Shown here: in pieces, positions 50,533 to 58,149 of the stretch
Numbering within the stretch: position 1 is the stretch's first letter
Layout of the letters: every line of letters starts with the position of its first letter
Source: Opitutales bacterium
GTDB lineage: Bacteria; Verrucomicrobiota; Verrucomicrobiia; Opitutales; UBA2987
Length of the DNA stretch: 64,000 bases
Assembly (NCBI GenBank): GCA_021772515.1
Contig: JAJFLU010000007.1
Coordinates: forward strand, 1 to 64,000
Direction of reading: 5' to 3'
Translations under genes and position numbers: made by a program
Notes under the pieces: model-generated
What the model was told of the DNA's origin: nothing
What the model saw: the letters and a program-made list of their open reading frames with translations, nothing else
Database searches by the model: none

Positions 50533-51211
50533 GATCGATTTCGAGAATCCGCTCGGTTTGCGCCGCCAGGGCCAGATCGTGGGTCACCATGACCAGGGTC
50601 GTGCCCGCCTCACGGTTGAGTTCAAAAAGGAGCTCGGCCACATGGTCGCTGGTTTCGCCATCGAGATTGCCCGTTGGTTCATCGACGAACAAAATTTTCG
50701 GCTCGTTGATAAAGGCCCGTGCGATCGCCACCCGCTGCTGTTCCCCGCCGGACAACTGGATCGGGTAGTGGCTCGCTCTTTCCGCCAATCCCACTTTTTC
50801 GAGCAAATCCCGCGCCCGGGGCTCGATGTTTTTTTCGTTCCGCAATTCGAGTGGAACCATCACATTTTCCAGCGCGGTGAGAGTCGGGATGAGTTGAAAA
50901 TTCTGAAAAACGAAGCCCACCCAGCGATTTCTCACGCCCGCCCGGCGGCTTTCATCCAGTGATTCGAGGGCCAATCCATTGAGCAATACGGAGCCGGAAG
51001 TCGGTTCATCCAACCCCGCGCAGAGGCCGAGAAGGGTGGTTTTTCCGCTGCCGGAAGGGCCCACAATGGCCTGGCTGGACCCCGCCTGCACGGAAAACGA
51101 GACCTCCTTGAGCACATTCAGGGGCCTCCCGGCGCTGATGAAATCCTTGCTCAGATTGCTGACTTGCAGAATCGGTGTTGAACTCTTGTCGTTATCCATT
51201 GTCTCAGGCAT
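50504..51211 (-). CDS. ABC transporter ATP-binding protein (YbbA/LolD type)
   Basis: A 235-residue ATPase: Walker A GPSGSGKTT, Q-loop FVFQNFQLIPTLTALEN (LolD/MacB-like), signature [15 protein letters not shown], Walker B ILFVDEPTGNLD, and switch His in VMVTHDLAL. PTLTALENVMVPLELR is the usual YbbA/LolD stretch. It overlaps the permease gene downstream and diverges from the esterase gene with an 81-base gap, probably holding both promoters. Confidence 0.92.
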   Translation of the reverse strand: MPETMDNDKSSTPILQVSNLSKDFISAGRPLNVLKEVSFSVQAGSSQAIVGPSGSGKTTLLGLCAGLDEPTSGSVLLNGLALESLDESRRAGVRNRWVGFVFQNFQLIPTLTALENVMVPLELRNEKNIEPRARDLLEKVGLAERASHYPIQLSGGEQQRVAIARAFINEPKILFVDEPTGNLDGETSDHVAELLFELNREAGTTLVMVTHDLALAAQTERILEIDHGRLSQNHS

Positions 51212-51292
51212 TTGTAAATAACGGAGACCATAAAGTCTCCGCGGTGTTGCAACAAATTTTATTTTTCACAGGTTGAGGTTGAGATTGAGCAA

Positions 51293-51973
51293 ATGTTTAA
51301 GCATTTAAATTGGAAAATCTTCCGGGGATTGCTGGCCAGCGGTCTGATTTGGCTCATGCCCGAAATATGGGCGGAGGAATCGGCGTCGGCAACCCCGCTG
51401 AAAACCATCCTGTTTCTCGGAGATAGCCTGACTGCGGGTTATGGTCTCTATCCAGAGGAGGCCTACCCTGCCCTCATCCAGGAGAAGATTGAAAAAGCCG
51501 GTTTGCCCTACCGGGTGGTCAATGCGGGTTTGAGTGGCGATACCACGGCGGGCGGTTTGCGGCGGACGGACTGGCTGCTCCGCCAAAAGGTGGATATACT
51601 CGTTTTGGCCCTCGGCGCTAATGATGGGCTGCGGGGGCTGACTGTAGAAAGCACAAGGCAGAACCTAGAGGCCATTATCGAGCGTATGCGGTCAAAAAAT
51701 CCCGAGGTTAAAATACTCCTCGCCGGGATGCAGATTCCCCCAAATCTGGGCGCGGAACACACCACGGCTTTTCGCGAAATTTATCCGTCACTGGCGGAGA
51801 AAAATGATGTCGGCCTGATACCCTTTTTACTCGAAGGAGTGGCCGCCGACCCCGAACTCAACCAGGCGGACCGCATCCATCCTAACGTTCAAGGACAAGA
51901 AATCGTAGCGAAAACTGTCTGGCACTACCTCGAGGATTTACTGGTTGACGGCGGGGTGGAATCAAGACGGTAG
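51293..51973 (+). CDS. tesA: Arylesterase/lysophospholipase (TesA-like GDSL hydrolase), altered C terminus
   Basis: A 226-residue exported SGNH hydrolase: signal segment (about residues 8-26), FLGDSLTAGYGL (block I Ser), NAGLSGDTTAGG (block II Gly), LALGANDGLRG (block III Asn) and ADRIHPNVQGQ (block V Asp and His). TesA acts on thioesters and lysophospholipids. The 3' end reads WHYLEDLLVDGGVESRR. A second copy of the WHYLEDLL coding sequence lies 1.9 kb away at 53836, beyond a restriction-modification cassette, so the original tail was apparently displaced. Confidence 0.92.
   Translation: MFKHLNWKIFRGLLASGLIWLMPEIWAEESASATPLKTILFLGDSLTAGYGLYPEEAYPALIQEKIEKAGLPYRVVNAGLSGDTTAGGLRRTDWLLRQKVDILVLALGANDGLRGLTVESTRQNLEAIIERMRSKNPEVKILLAGMQIPPNLGAEHTTAFREIYPSLAEKNDVGLIPFLLEGVAADPELNQADRIHPNVQGQEIVAKTVWHYLEDLLVDGGVESRR
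51919..51944 (+). repeat. 26-bp direct repeat, left copy (inside the 3' end of tesA)
   Basis: CTGGCACTACCTCGAGGATT then TACTGG. It matches 53841-53866 with one mismatch. The two copies flank the restriction-modification cassette and mark its boundaries. Confidence 0.85.
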
Positions 51974-52121
51974 GGGAAATTATTGGATACTAATTTTTTA
52001 ACGTCCACGTATCCTTAAAATTAGTTGAATAATTGCTAAGAACTGATATATCTTCTTATTGAACATAGAGTTACATATTTTCTTGCAATATCTAACAAAT
52101 TTTTTATTGTATGCCACCACG

Positions 52122-53042
52122 ATGATCACGGAGAGAAAAATATCTGAGCCAGACAAGTATAAAACGGAAATTACTACAGATGTATATCTTGGTGATAGCA
52201 GGGAGCAATTAAAGCTGCTTCCAGATGACTCAGTTGATCTTATCGTGACATCTCCTCCTTACGCTGACCAACGAAAAAATACCTATGGCGGTATCCATCC
52301 CAGCAAATACGTTAGCTGGTTTTTACCTATTTCTGAACAGTTGCTACGTGTCCTGAAGCCAACGGGAACGTTTGTCTTAAACATCAAAGAAAAAGTAGTC
52401 GAAGGTGAACGCAGCACTTACGTAATGGAATTGATTCTGGAAATGCGTAAACAAGGGTGGCTATGGACGGAAGAGTTTATTTGGCATAAGAAAAATTGCT
52501 ATCCTGGAAAATGGCCTAATCGATTTCGGGACGCATGGGAGAGACTACTCCAGTTTAATAAAAACCGAAAATTTCATATGTATCAGGAGGAAGTAATGAT
52601 ACCTATGGGCGATTGGGCTAATTCAAGGTTAAAAAAACTTTCTGAAACCGACAAAATTCGTGACAACTCAAAAGTAGGAAGCGGTTTTGGAAAAAATATC
52701 TCAAACTGGATTGACAGAGATAAGGCATACCCGACAAATGTTTTGCACTTGGCTACCGAATGTAACAACAAGAACCATAGTGCGGCATTTCCCGAAGGAT
52801 TACCTGAATGGTTCATCAAGCTTTTTACAAAAGAACATGATACGGTTCTTGACCCTTTTATGGGTTCTGGAACTACGCTAATTGTCGCAAACCGAATGAA
52901 ACGAAATTCAAAAGGTATCGAAATCGTCCCTGAGTATTGCGAAATGGTGAAAAAGCAATTGAATCCAGTAGAGTTATATCTATTCGAACCAAAGGCGAAA
53001 TATGAAAAAGCTAAACCTACAAGACGTAACACTATACGTTGA
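52122..53042 (+). CDS. Type II DNA methyltransferase (TSPPY-type)
   Basis: A 306-residue enzyme from the ATG at 52122 (the frame is open to 52059, but that part is AT-rich upstream sequence). Catalytic motif IV is DLIVTSPPYADQR; the S/TPPY form is usual for N4-cytosine and some N6-adenine methyltransferases. Motif I occurs late as DPFMGSGTTLIVANR, a beta-class order. It would protect host DNA at the site cut by the adjacent endonuclease, whose gene overlaps its 3' end by 41 bases. The cassette is strongly AT-rich compared with its flanks, a sign of horizontal transfer. Confidence 0.92.
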   Translation: MITERKISEPDKYKTEITTDVYLGDSREQLKLLPDDSVDLIVTSPPYADQRKNTYGGIHPSKYVSWFLPISEQLLRVLKPTGTFVLNIKEKVVEGERSTYVMELILEMRKQGWLWTEEFIWHKKNCYPGKWPNRFRDAWERLLQFNKNRKFHMYQEEVMIPMGDWANSRLKKLSETDKIRDNSKVGSGFGKNISNWIDRDKAYPTNVLHLATECNNKNHSAAFPEGLPEWFIKLFTKEHDTVLDPFMGSGTTLIVANRMKRNSKGIEIVPEYCEMVKKQLNPVELYLFEPKAKYEKAKPTRRNTIR

Positions 53043-53754
53043 ACAAAACATCGGAACTTTCCACGAAAAGCGCATTCAAAGCCTTGATGATTTAAAGTTG
53101 CCCAAAATTCTTAAACGAAAAAATCCATATTTATTTAAGGCGAAATATGTATTGACCGCTGAACAGATTATTAAAGGCTTGGTGGATGCGCACATATCCT
53201 CAAATGAAGAAACCATTTTTGGTGACTGGCTGGAAGGACTTGCTATTTTCATAAATGATAAGGTTTACAGTGGACGCAAATCTGGCATTACGGGCATCGA
53301 TCTCGAATTCGACTCCAATGGTATAAGAAACATTGTGACTATCAAATCAGGGCCGAATTGGTGCAATAAATCGCAAAAGGATAAAATGATAGATGACTTT
53401 AAAACTGCCAAAAAATCACTGAGAACCAGTAATTCAAGATTGCACGTAGTCGCTGTAAATGGTTGTTGTTACGGCAGGGACAACAAACCAGATAAGGGAG
53501 ACTATTTCAAATATTGTGGTCAGCGTTTTTGGGAATTTATATCCGATAATAGCGAACTATTTACAGAAATTATTGAACCACTTGGGCATAAATCTAAAGA
53601 AAAAAATGATGCGTTTGTAAAATCGTATTCACGGATGATTAACAAATTCACCAAGGAATTTGCTAATTTATATTGTAATGATAATGGAGACATAGATTGG
53701 GACAAATTAGTTCGTTTTAACTCTGCAATAGAACAGCCGAAGACAAGAAAATAA
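53002..53754 (+). CDS. Probable type II restriction endonuclease (PmeII-like)
   Basis: A 250-residue protein overlapping the methyltransferase gene. GDWLEGLAIFINDKV, KSGITGIDLEFDSNGIRNIV and TIKSGPNWCNKSQKDKM suggest a PD-(D/E)xK core (Asp in GIDLEF, then TIK where ExK is usual) as in the PmeII-type endonuclease group. HVVAVNGCCYGRDNK and the late FTKEFANLYCNDNGDIDWDKL fit the same group from memory. Position, overlap and AT-rich composition support a restriction role. The recognition site cannot be predicted. The Thr in place of Glu deserves checking. Confidence 0.72.
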   Translation: MKKLNLQDVTLYVEQNIGTFHEKRIQSLDDLKLPKILKRKNPYLFKAKYVLTAEQIIKGLVDAHISSNEETIFGDWLEGLAIFINDKVYSGRKSGITGIDLEFDSNGIRNIVTIKSGPNWCNKSQKDKMIDDFKTAKKSLRTSNSRLHVVAVNGCCYGRDNKPDKGDYFKYCGQRFWEFISDNSELFTEIIEPLGHKSKEKNDAFVKSYSRMINKFTKEFANLYCNDNGDIDWDKLVRFNSAIEQPKTRK

Positions 53755-53835
53755 TTGCCCAACTCATAATGGCCGATGGACAATGGGGGTAACCCTTGTT
53801 CGCTTAGTGATTACGTCGGTATTCTACAGATTCGT

Positions 53836-53889
53836 ATGGCCTGGCACTACCTCGAGGATTTGCTGGCGGTGGTCGAAGAGGAGGAGTGA
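53836..53889 (+). pseudogene. Displaced 3' end of tesA
   Basis: Open frame encoding AWHYLEDLLAVVEEEE before a TGA, matching tesA residues near its end (WHYLEDLL). Its first 26 bases repeat 51919-51944. It also overlaps, on the other strand, the stop codon of the peptide permease gene, which indicates that tesA once ended here, convergent with that gene, before the cassette entered. Confidence 0.78.
53841..53866 (+). repeat. 26-bp direct repeat, right copy
   Basis: CTGGCACTACCTCGAGGATT then TGCTGG, one mismatch from the copy in tesA at 51919-51944. Confidence 0.85.
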
Positions 53890-54638
53890 ACGAGCAGGAG
53901 GAGGGCGCTGAGGATGAGGCCGGGCCAGATGACTAGGGCGGGGCTGCGGAAGAGGTAGGCCTGGTTTTGCCGTAAAATGGCACCCAGTTCGGGGAAGTCG
54001 GGGTCGCCGATGAGACCGAGGAAGGCCAACCCGCTCAAATCGAGCACACAGATGGCAAAGACGAGTTTGAGGAGGCCCACCAAATCGGGTTTGAGATTCG
54101 GCCAGAGGGCATAGGTCAACAAATGCCGCCGATCGGCTCCGAGGACTTTGCTCGCCTGCACGTAAAGGGCATTGCGCTGCTCCAGCCAATGAATCCGCAT
54201 CTGGCGAAAACTAAAGGGAACGGTGCCCAGAGCCGCGGCCAGAACAAGGGAACCGGGGGAGGGTTTGAGAAATACCAGGAGCACAAGGCTGATGAGAATG
54301 ACGGGGACGGCGACCCAGAGGCCAATCGTCAGGCGAACGATGCGGCTTGCCCAGGAGGGGCCGCCTTGCTCGACCGACAGGAGGAGGGAGGAGAGGGCCA
54401 GGTTGAGCAGCATGGCGGCACAGGCCATTGCCACGGTGTTGCCGCTTCCCCTCCAGAGTCTGCTGCCAAAATCGCGCCCCAGCCCATCGATACCGAACCA
54501 GTGCTGCCCACTCGATCCGGCAAATGCGATTTCCCTAAAGGCCTGCTCGTGGGGATCATAGGGCGTGAAGAAGATTCCCAAAAAAGCGAGCGCGATTACT
54601 CCGAAAACGGATAATTCGATGGTTTTCGAGAATTTCAT
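53847..54638 (-). CDS. Oligopeptide ABC transporter permease (DppC/OppC type)
   Basis: A 263-residue permease with six helices: an N-terminal one (TIELSVFGVIALAFLGIFFT), then the core set. FGIDGLGRDFGSRLWRGS is the usual DppC/OppC entry motif (GTDxxGRDxxSR). The EAA-like coupling loop is QASKVLGADRRHLLTYALWP. The C-terminal codons overlap the displaced tesA tail. It pairs with the upstream DppB-type gene, separated by a tandem repeat. No ATPase subunits are encoded beside them. Confidence 0.88.
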   Translation of the reverse strand: MKFSKTIELSVFGVIALAFLGIFFTPYDPHEQAFREIAFAGSSGQHWFGIDGLGRDFGSRLWRGSGNTVAMACAAMLLNLALSSLLLSVEQGGPSWASRIVRLTIGLWVAVPVILISLVLLVFLKPSPGSLVLAAALGTVPFSFRQMRIHWLEQRNALYVQASKVLGADRRHLLTYALWPNLKPDLVGLLKLVFAICVLDLSGLAFLGLIGDPDFPELGAILRQNQAYLFRSPALVIWPGLILSALLLLVHSSSSTTASKSSR

Positions 54639-54660
54639 CAGGATGCTTCGGTGTTTGGAG

Positions 54661-54923
54661 GAAGAGAAAGGAAAATGGGAGAAAGGGGACGAAGACGATG
54701 AGAAAGAGAAAGAGGAAGATTTTATTTCTGCCGGGCTTCGGGGTTTGGGGGAAGAGGAAGGAAAAATGGGGAAAGGGGACGAAGACGATGAGGAAGGGGA
54801 AGAGGAAGATTTTATTTCTGTCGGGCTTCGGGGTTGGCGAAAGGGGAAGAAAAATGGGGAAAAGGGACGAAGACGTTGAGGAAGAGGGAGAGGATGATTT
54901 TATTTCTGCCGGGCTTCGGGGTT
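54661..54923. repeat. Tandem repeat of about 90 bp, three units, containing the dppB 3' end
   Basis: The word TTTTATTTCTG followed by (C/T)CGGGCTTCGGGGTT recurs at 54720, 54810 and 54898. Each copy is preceded by a polypurine run such as GGAAGAGGAAGAT. The right-most copy is the true 3' end and stop of the DppB-type permease gene on the minus strand; the others are duplicates in the gap between the two permease genes. The plus-strand frame through it encodes a 30-residue acidic repeat and is not believed to be a gene. Confidence 0.8.
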
Positions 54924-55901
54924 GATAACGAGGGCCAAAAAGTCCGCCAGATTGACTACGAGAAAGGCCAGCAAAATGACCAGGAGGAGGCCGTTTTCGA
55001 CCACGAACAAATCCCGATTAAGGACCGCCTCGACCAGATAACGCCCCATGCCGGGCCAGGAAAAAACCGTCTCGGTGAGGACCGCCCCTCCCAAAAGCGC
55101 TCCAAAATTGGTGCCCACCACGGTGATAATGGGCGCGCCGAGCAAAAAAAGGATGTGCTTGAACCAGATTTGCGCTGGCGACAGGCCCTTGGCCCGCAAT
55201 GCCCTGACCAATGCCAGAAGTCGCGGATCCTTGAGGCGGGCCCGAAATACTCCACAAACGAGGGCCGCCGGATAAAGCGAAAGGCAGAGCACCGGCAGGG
55301 TCAAGTGATGGAGAACCGATAGAAAAATGTCCGCACGGCCCGAACGCAGCCCATCCAGCAAAAGAAATCCCGAGCCATCGGGCACACCGAGGGAATAGTC
55401 GAAGCGGCCACCCACCGGGAACCACCCGAGCCATAAACTGCCAATCACGATGAACATCAGCCCGAGCCAGAAAATCGGAACGGTCAACCCGAGCGCCCCC
55501 AAAACGACGGCCAATTTCCTCAAAACGATCCCCCTTGACCAGCGAGATGCCAAGGCAACCGCTATTCCGACGAAAATTCCGACGAACAAGGCGGCGAGGG
55601 TCAATTCGAGGGTGGCGGGGAAAAATTCCGTCATTTCGTCGATTACCGGGCGGCCTGAAATCAGGCTGTTTCCCCATCGCAGACGGAAAAAGTTCGTCGC
55701 GTAATGAAAATATTGCTGAGGCAGCGGGTCGTTCAAGCCCAATTCGGTTCGTATCTGCTCGACGCGAACGGGATCCGGCCTTTTCAGCCGCAACGATACC
55801 GGGTCTCCCGGCACCAGCTTGACCGCAGTAAACAAAACCAGGCTCGCCACCAAATACACGAAGGCAAATCGAAGGAGCTTGCCTGAAAGGTTTTTTAACA
55901 T
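54900..55901 (-). CDS. Oligopeptide ABC transporter permease (DppB/OppB type)
   Basis: A 333-residue permease: N-terminal helix AFVYLVASLVLFTAVKLVPG followed directly by DPVSLRLKRPDPVR, the standard DppB opening; RALRAKGLSPAQIWFKHILF as coupling loop; and GGAVLTETVFSWPGMGRYLV near the end, typical of this group. It forms the membrane channel with the DppC-type subunit. Its stop lies in a three-fold repeated 90-base unit. The substrate-binding protein gene is 33 bases upstream on the same strand. Confidence 0.93.
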   Translation of the reverse strand: MLKNLSGKLLRFAFVYLVASLVLFTAVKLVPGDPVSLRLKRPDPVRVEQIRTELGLNDPLPQQYFHYATNFFRLRWGNSLISGRPVIDEMTEFFPATLELTLAALFVGIFVGIAVALASRWSRGIVLRKLAVVLGALGLTVPIFWLGLMFIVIGSLWLGWFPVGGRFDYSLGVPDGSGFLLLDGLRSGRADIFLSVLHHLTLPVLCLSLYPAALVCGVFRARLKDPRLLALVRALRAKGLSPAQIWFKHILFLLGAPIITVVGTNFGALLGGAVLTETVFSWPGMGRYLVEAVLNRDLFVVENGLLLVILLAFLVVNLADFLALVINPEARQK

Positions 55902-55934
55902 CCGGTCGAATGGGCCACCACTATGGTCGGGAAG

Positions 55935-57530
55935 TCAATTCCCCGACCCGGACCAGCCGATTGGCCCGAAGAAATGATTGCCCGTTTTTGAGAGCTTGAA
56001 ACCGGTCACTTCTTTTCGCAAGACCACAATTTGCACCGCGCTGACGAGGGGCACCAGCGGGAGATCGCGGGCCCACAGGGCGAGGGCTTTTTCGTAGATG
56101 CCCTGCCGTTTGGCCGGTTCGGTTTCGGCCCGGGCGGCCAGCAAAAAGCCGTCCATCTCGGGATTGACGTAAAATGAAATGTTATTGGCAGTCCCCTTGT
56201 TGGCCGCCCAACTGGAAAAAAAGCTGGCCAAAAAGTTGTCGGTATCGCCGTTATCGTTGGACCAACCGAGGAGGCCGAGTTCGAAATCACCGTTTCGGGT
56301 ATCGTGGAGGTGACTCTTGAAGTCCTTGGTCACTATTTCGATTTTTAGGCCGACTTTTTCCAGGTCGTTGCGGATGAGCGAGGCCATCATGGCCGGGTCT
56401 GGAAAATAGGGACGCGGGGCGTTGATGGTGTGCAGGCGAATGGGTTGGGCCAGGAGTTCGGGGTAGCGGGCGAGGATTTCACGGGCTTGAGCGGGGTCGT
56501 AGTGGATCGGCCCCGGCCCCTCGGGCTCACCCAGATAGCCGGGCGGAATCGGGTATTGGGCGACCTGACCGAGGCCATCGAGGGCGAGCTCGACGAGGGC
56601 CTGCCGGTCGATGGCCATTGCGATGGCGTGGCGGACTTCCGGTGGCCGCAGCCGCTCGACAAACCCGCAAAAAGACATGTAGCCAACATTCATGCCGGGT
56701 TGCTGATGAAGGAGGAATCGCGTGTCGGTGCGCAGCTCGGCCAATTCTGCGGGTTGGAGGCCGTCCAAACCATGGATTTTACCCGCCTTGAGTTCCAGCA
56801 GGCGGACCGTGTTTTCAGGCACAGGTCGCAAAATTATTTGCTCGAAACCAGCCGGATTTCCCCAGTAATCAGGATTTTTCTCCAGAACGATGGCCTGATT
56901 CGGCTTCCACGCGGAAAAACGATAAGGGCCAGTGCCGACGGGGTGCCGCTGCATGTCGATTCCGTTTTTCTCAAAGGAGGCCGGACTGACCAGCCAAGCG
57001 GGAAAACTGGCCACCGAATTGAGGAGGGCGGCATTGGGTTCTCCGAGAGTTATTTGCAGCGTCATCGGCCCGATGGGGCGGACGTCTATGACCTCCTTGA
57101 AGAGGTTATCCCAATACTGAAAACTGGCTTCCGGGAAATGGGCCGGGTGGTCGCGGTCGAGTTGCCTTTGAAACGAAAAAGCGGCGGTCTCGGCGGTCAA
57201 TGGAGTCCCATCGTGAAACCGCACCCCTTCCCTTATCTGAAAGGTGTAGCGGAGGGCGTCCCGAGAAATTTCATAGCCGGATGCCAACCAGGGCTCTATC
57301 TCGAAGGTGCCCGGCTTGAAGCGCACCAACCCCTCGAGAATCTGGGCAATTGTATTGACCGATTCGCCGTCGTCGATGTCGGCCGGATCCAGTTTTTGGG
57401 CGTCGCTCCCCCGGGCAAAAATAAAGGTATCGGGCTTCGAGGCAGTCGCATCGGTATTTTTGGAACATCCGAAAAATGGCAACAGGGTGATCGCCAAAAA
57501 AAGAGCCGTAAAGCAGTTCCGCCAATTCAT
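55935..57530 (-). CDS. Peptide-binding lipoprotein (SBP family 5)
   Basis: A 531-residue protein with lipoprotein signal LPFFGC at residues 17-22. The SBP_bac_5 domain follows: FARGSDAQKLDPADIDDGES, IREGVRFHDGTPLTAE and PVGTGPYRFSAW, RHAIAMAIDRQALVE, and a late GLLGWSNDNGDTDNFL. It captures di- or oligopeptides (some members bind other solutes) and hands them to the DppBC-type permease. It is the first gene of a three-gene leftward operon without ATPases; those would have to be supplied from elsewhere. Confidence 0.93.
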   Translation of the reverse strand: MNWRNCFTALFLAITLLPFFGCSKNTDATASKPDTFIFARGSDAQKLDPADIDDGESVNTIAQILEGLVRFKPGTFEIEPWLASGYEISRDALRYTFQIREGVRFHDGTPLTAETAAFSFQRQLDRDHPAHFPEASFQYWDNLFKEVIDVRPIGPMTLQITLGEPNAALLNSVASFPAWLVSPASFEKNGIDMQRHPVGTGPYRFSAWKPNQAIVLEKNPDYWGNPAGFEQIILRPVPENTVRLLELKAGKIHGLDGLQPAELAELRTDTRFLLHQQPGMNVGYMSFCGFVERLRPPEVRHAIAMAIDRQALVELALDGLGQVAQYPIPPGYLGEPEGPGPIHYDPAQAREILARYPELLAQPIRLHTINAPRPYFPDPAMMASLIRNDLEKVGLKIEIVTKDFKSHLHDTRNGDFELGLLGWSNDNGDTDNFLASFFSSWAANKGTANNISFYVNPEMDGFLLAARAETEPAKRQGIYEKALALWARDLPLVPLVSAVQIVVLRKEVTGFKLSKTGNHFFGPIGWSGSGN

Positions 57531-57637
57531 GGGCTTACCATTCGGGGTAGATTACTGGATGTCACTAAAATTAGCGTCTCTGGCCGCCCCGTCGTTAAAG
57601 TTTTAATTTAAGAGCGGAAGTCCGATAAAGTAAAACT

Positions 57638-58108
57638 ATGAGAAAAAAGGTATTTATTGTGGAGGACGAAACACTTCTGCTGGATTTTATCAGTGATTTC
57701 ATTGAATCACATCCCGATTTTGAGATTGCGGGCGCCTGTTCGGATGGACAGGAGGCCGTCACCCAATGCTTTGAGGCCAACCCCGATCTGGTAATTCTGG
57801 ACCTGCATTTGCCGGGGCTCAATGGGGTCGAGGTTCTCAAATCCTTGCGGAAACGTATGCCGCAGGTGAAAGTCCTGGTTTTTTCATCAACTTATAATGA
57901 GCGCCTGCTACGTCAGGTAATCGAGGCCGGCGCGGACGGATTTATCGATAAGGTAGCAGGGTTAAAGGAGTTTAACAAAGCGATGGAAATCATACTCGAG
58001 GGCGGAAAATATTTTAGCGAAAGCGTGCTTACCCAAAAGACCCAAGACGAAGAATTGACGGACGCCGATTTGGAGATACTCGAGCAAATATCGAATCCGA
58101 TTTCCTGA
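57638..58108 (+). CDS. Single-domain response regulator
   Basis: A 156-residue receiver protein: KVFIVEDETLLLD (acidic pair), LVILDLHLPGLNG (phospho-acceptor Asp about 55), VLVFSST (Thr) and GFIDKVAG (conserved Lys). The 30-residue C-terminal extension (TQDEELTDADLEILEQISN) resembles the start of a LuxR-type HTH but stops short, so no DNA-binding domain is present. It lies 41 bases ahead of the HDOD protein and likely works with it in a phosphorelay. Confidence 0.9.
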   Translation: MRKKVFIVEDETLLLDFISDFIESHPDFEIAGACSDGQEAVTQCFEANPDLVILDLHLPGLNGVEVLKSLRKRMPQVKVLVFSSTYNERLLRQVIEAGADGFIDKVAGLKEFNKAMEIILEGGKYFSESVLTQKTQDEELTDADLEILEQISNPIS

Positions 58109-58149
58109 GCCTGACCAGGAAACTCCGAAGCCAGCCAATCTTTCGTAAA

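Noticed and set aside
54565-54925. Plus-strand frames encoding acidic 30-residue repeats
   Set aside because: They are the translation of the 90-bp tandem repeat, which is explained by duplication of the permease 3' end on the other strand.
54834-55322. Long plus-strand frame opposite the DppB-type gene
   Set aside because: It is a shadow of the permease on the minus strand, which has clear family motifs and membrane helices.
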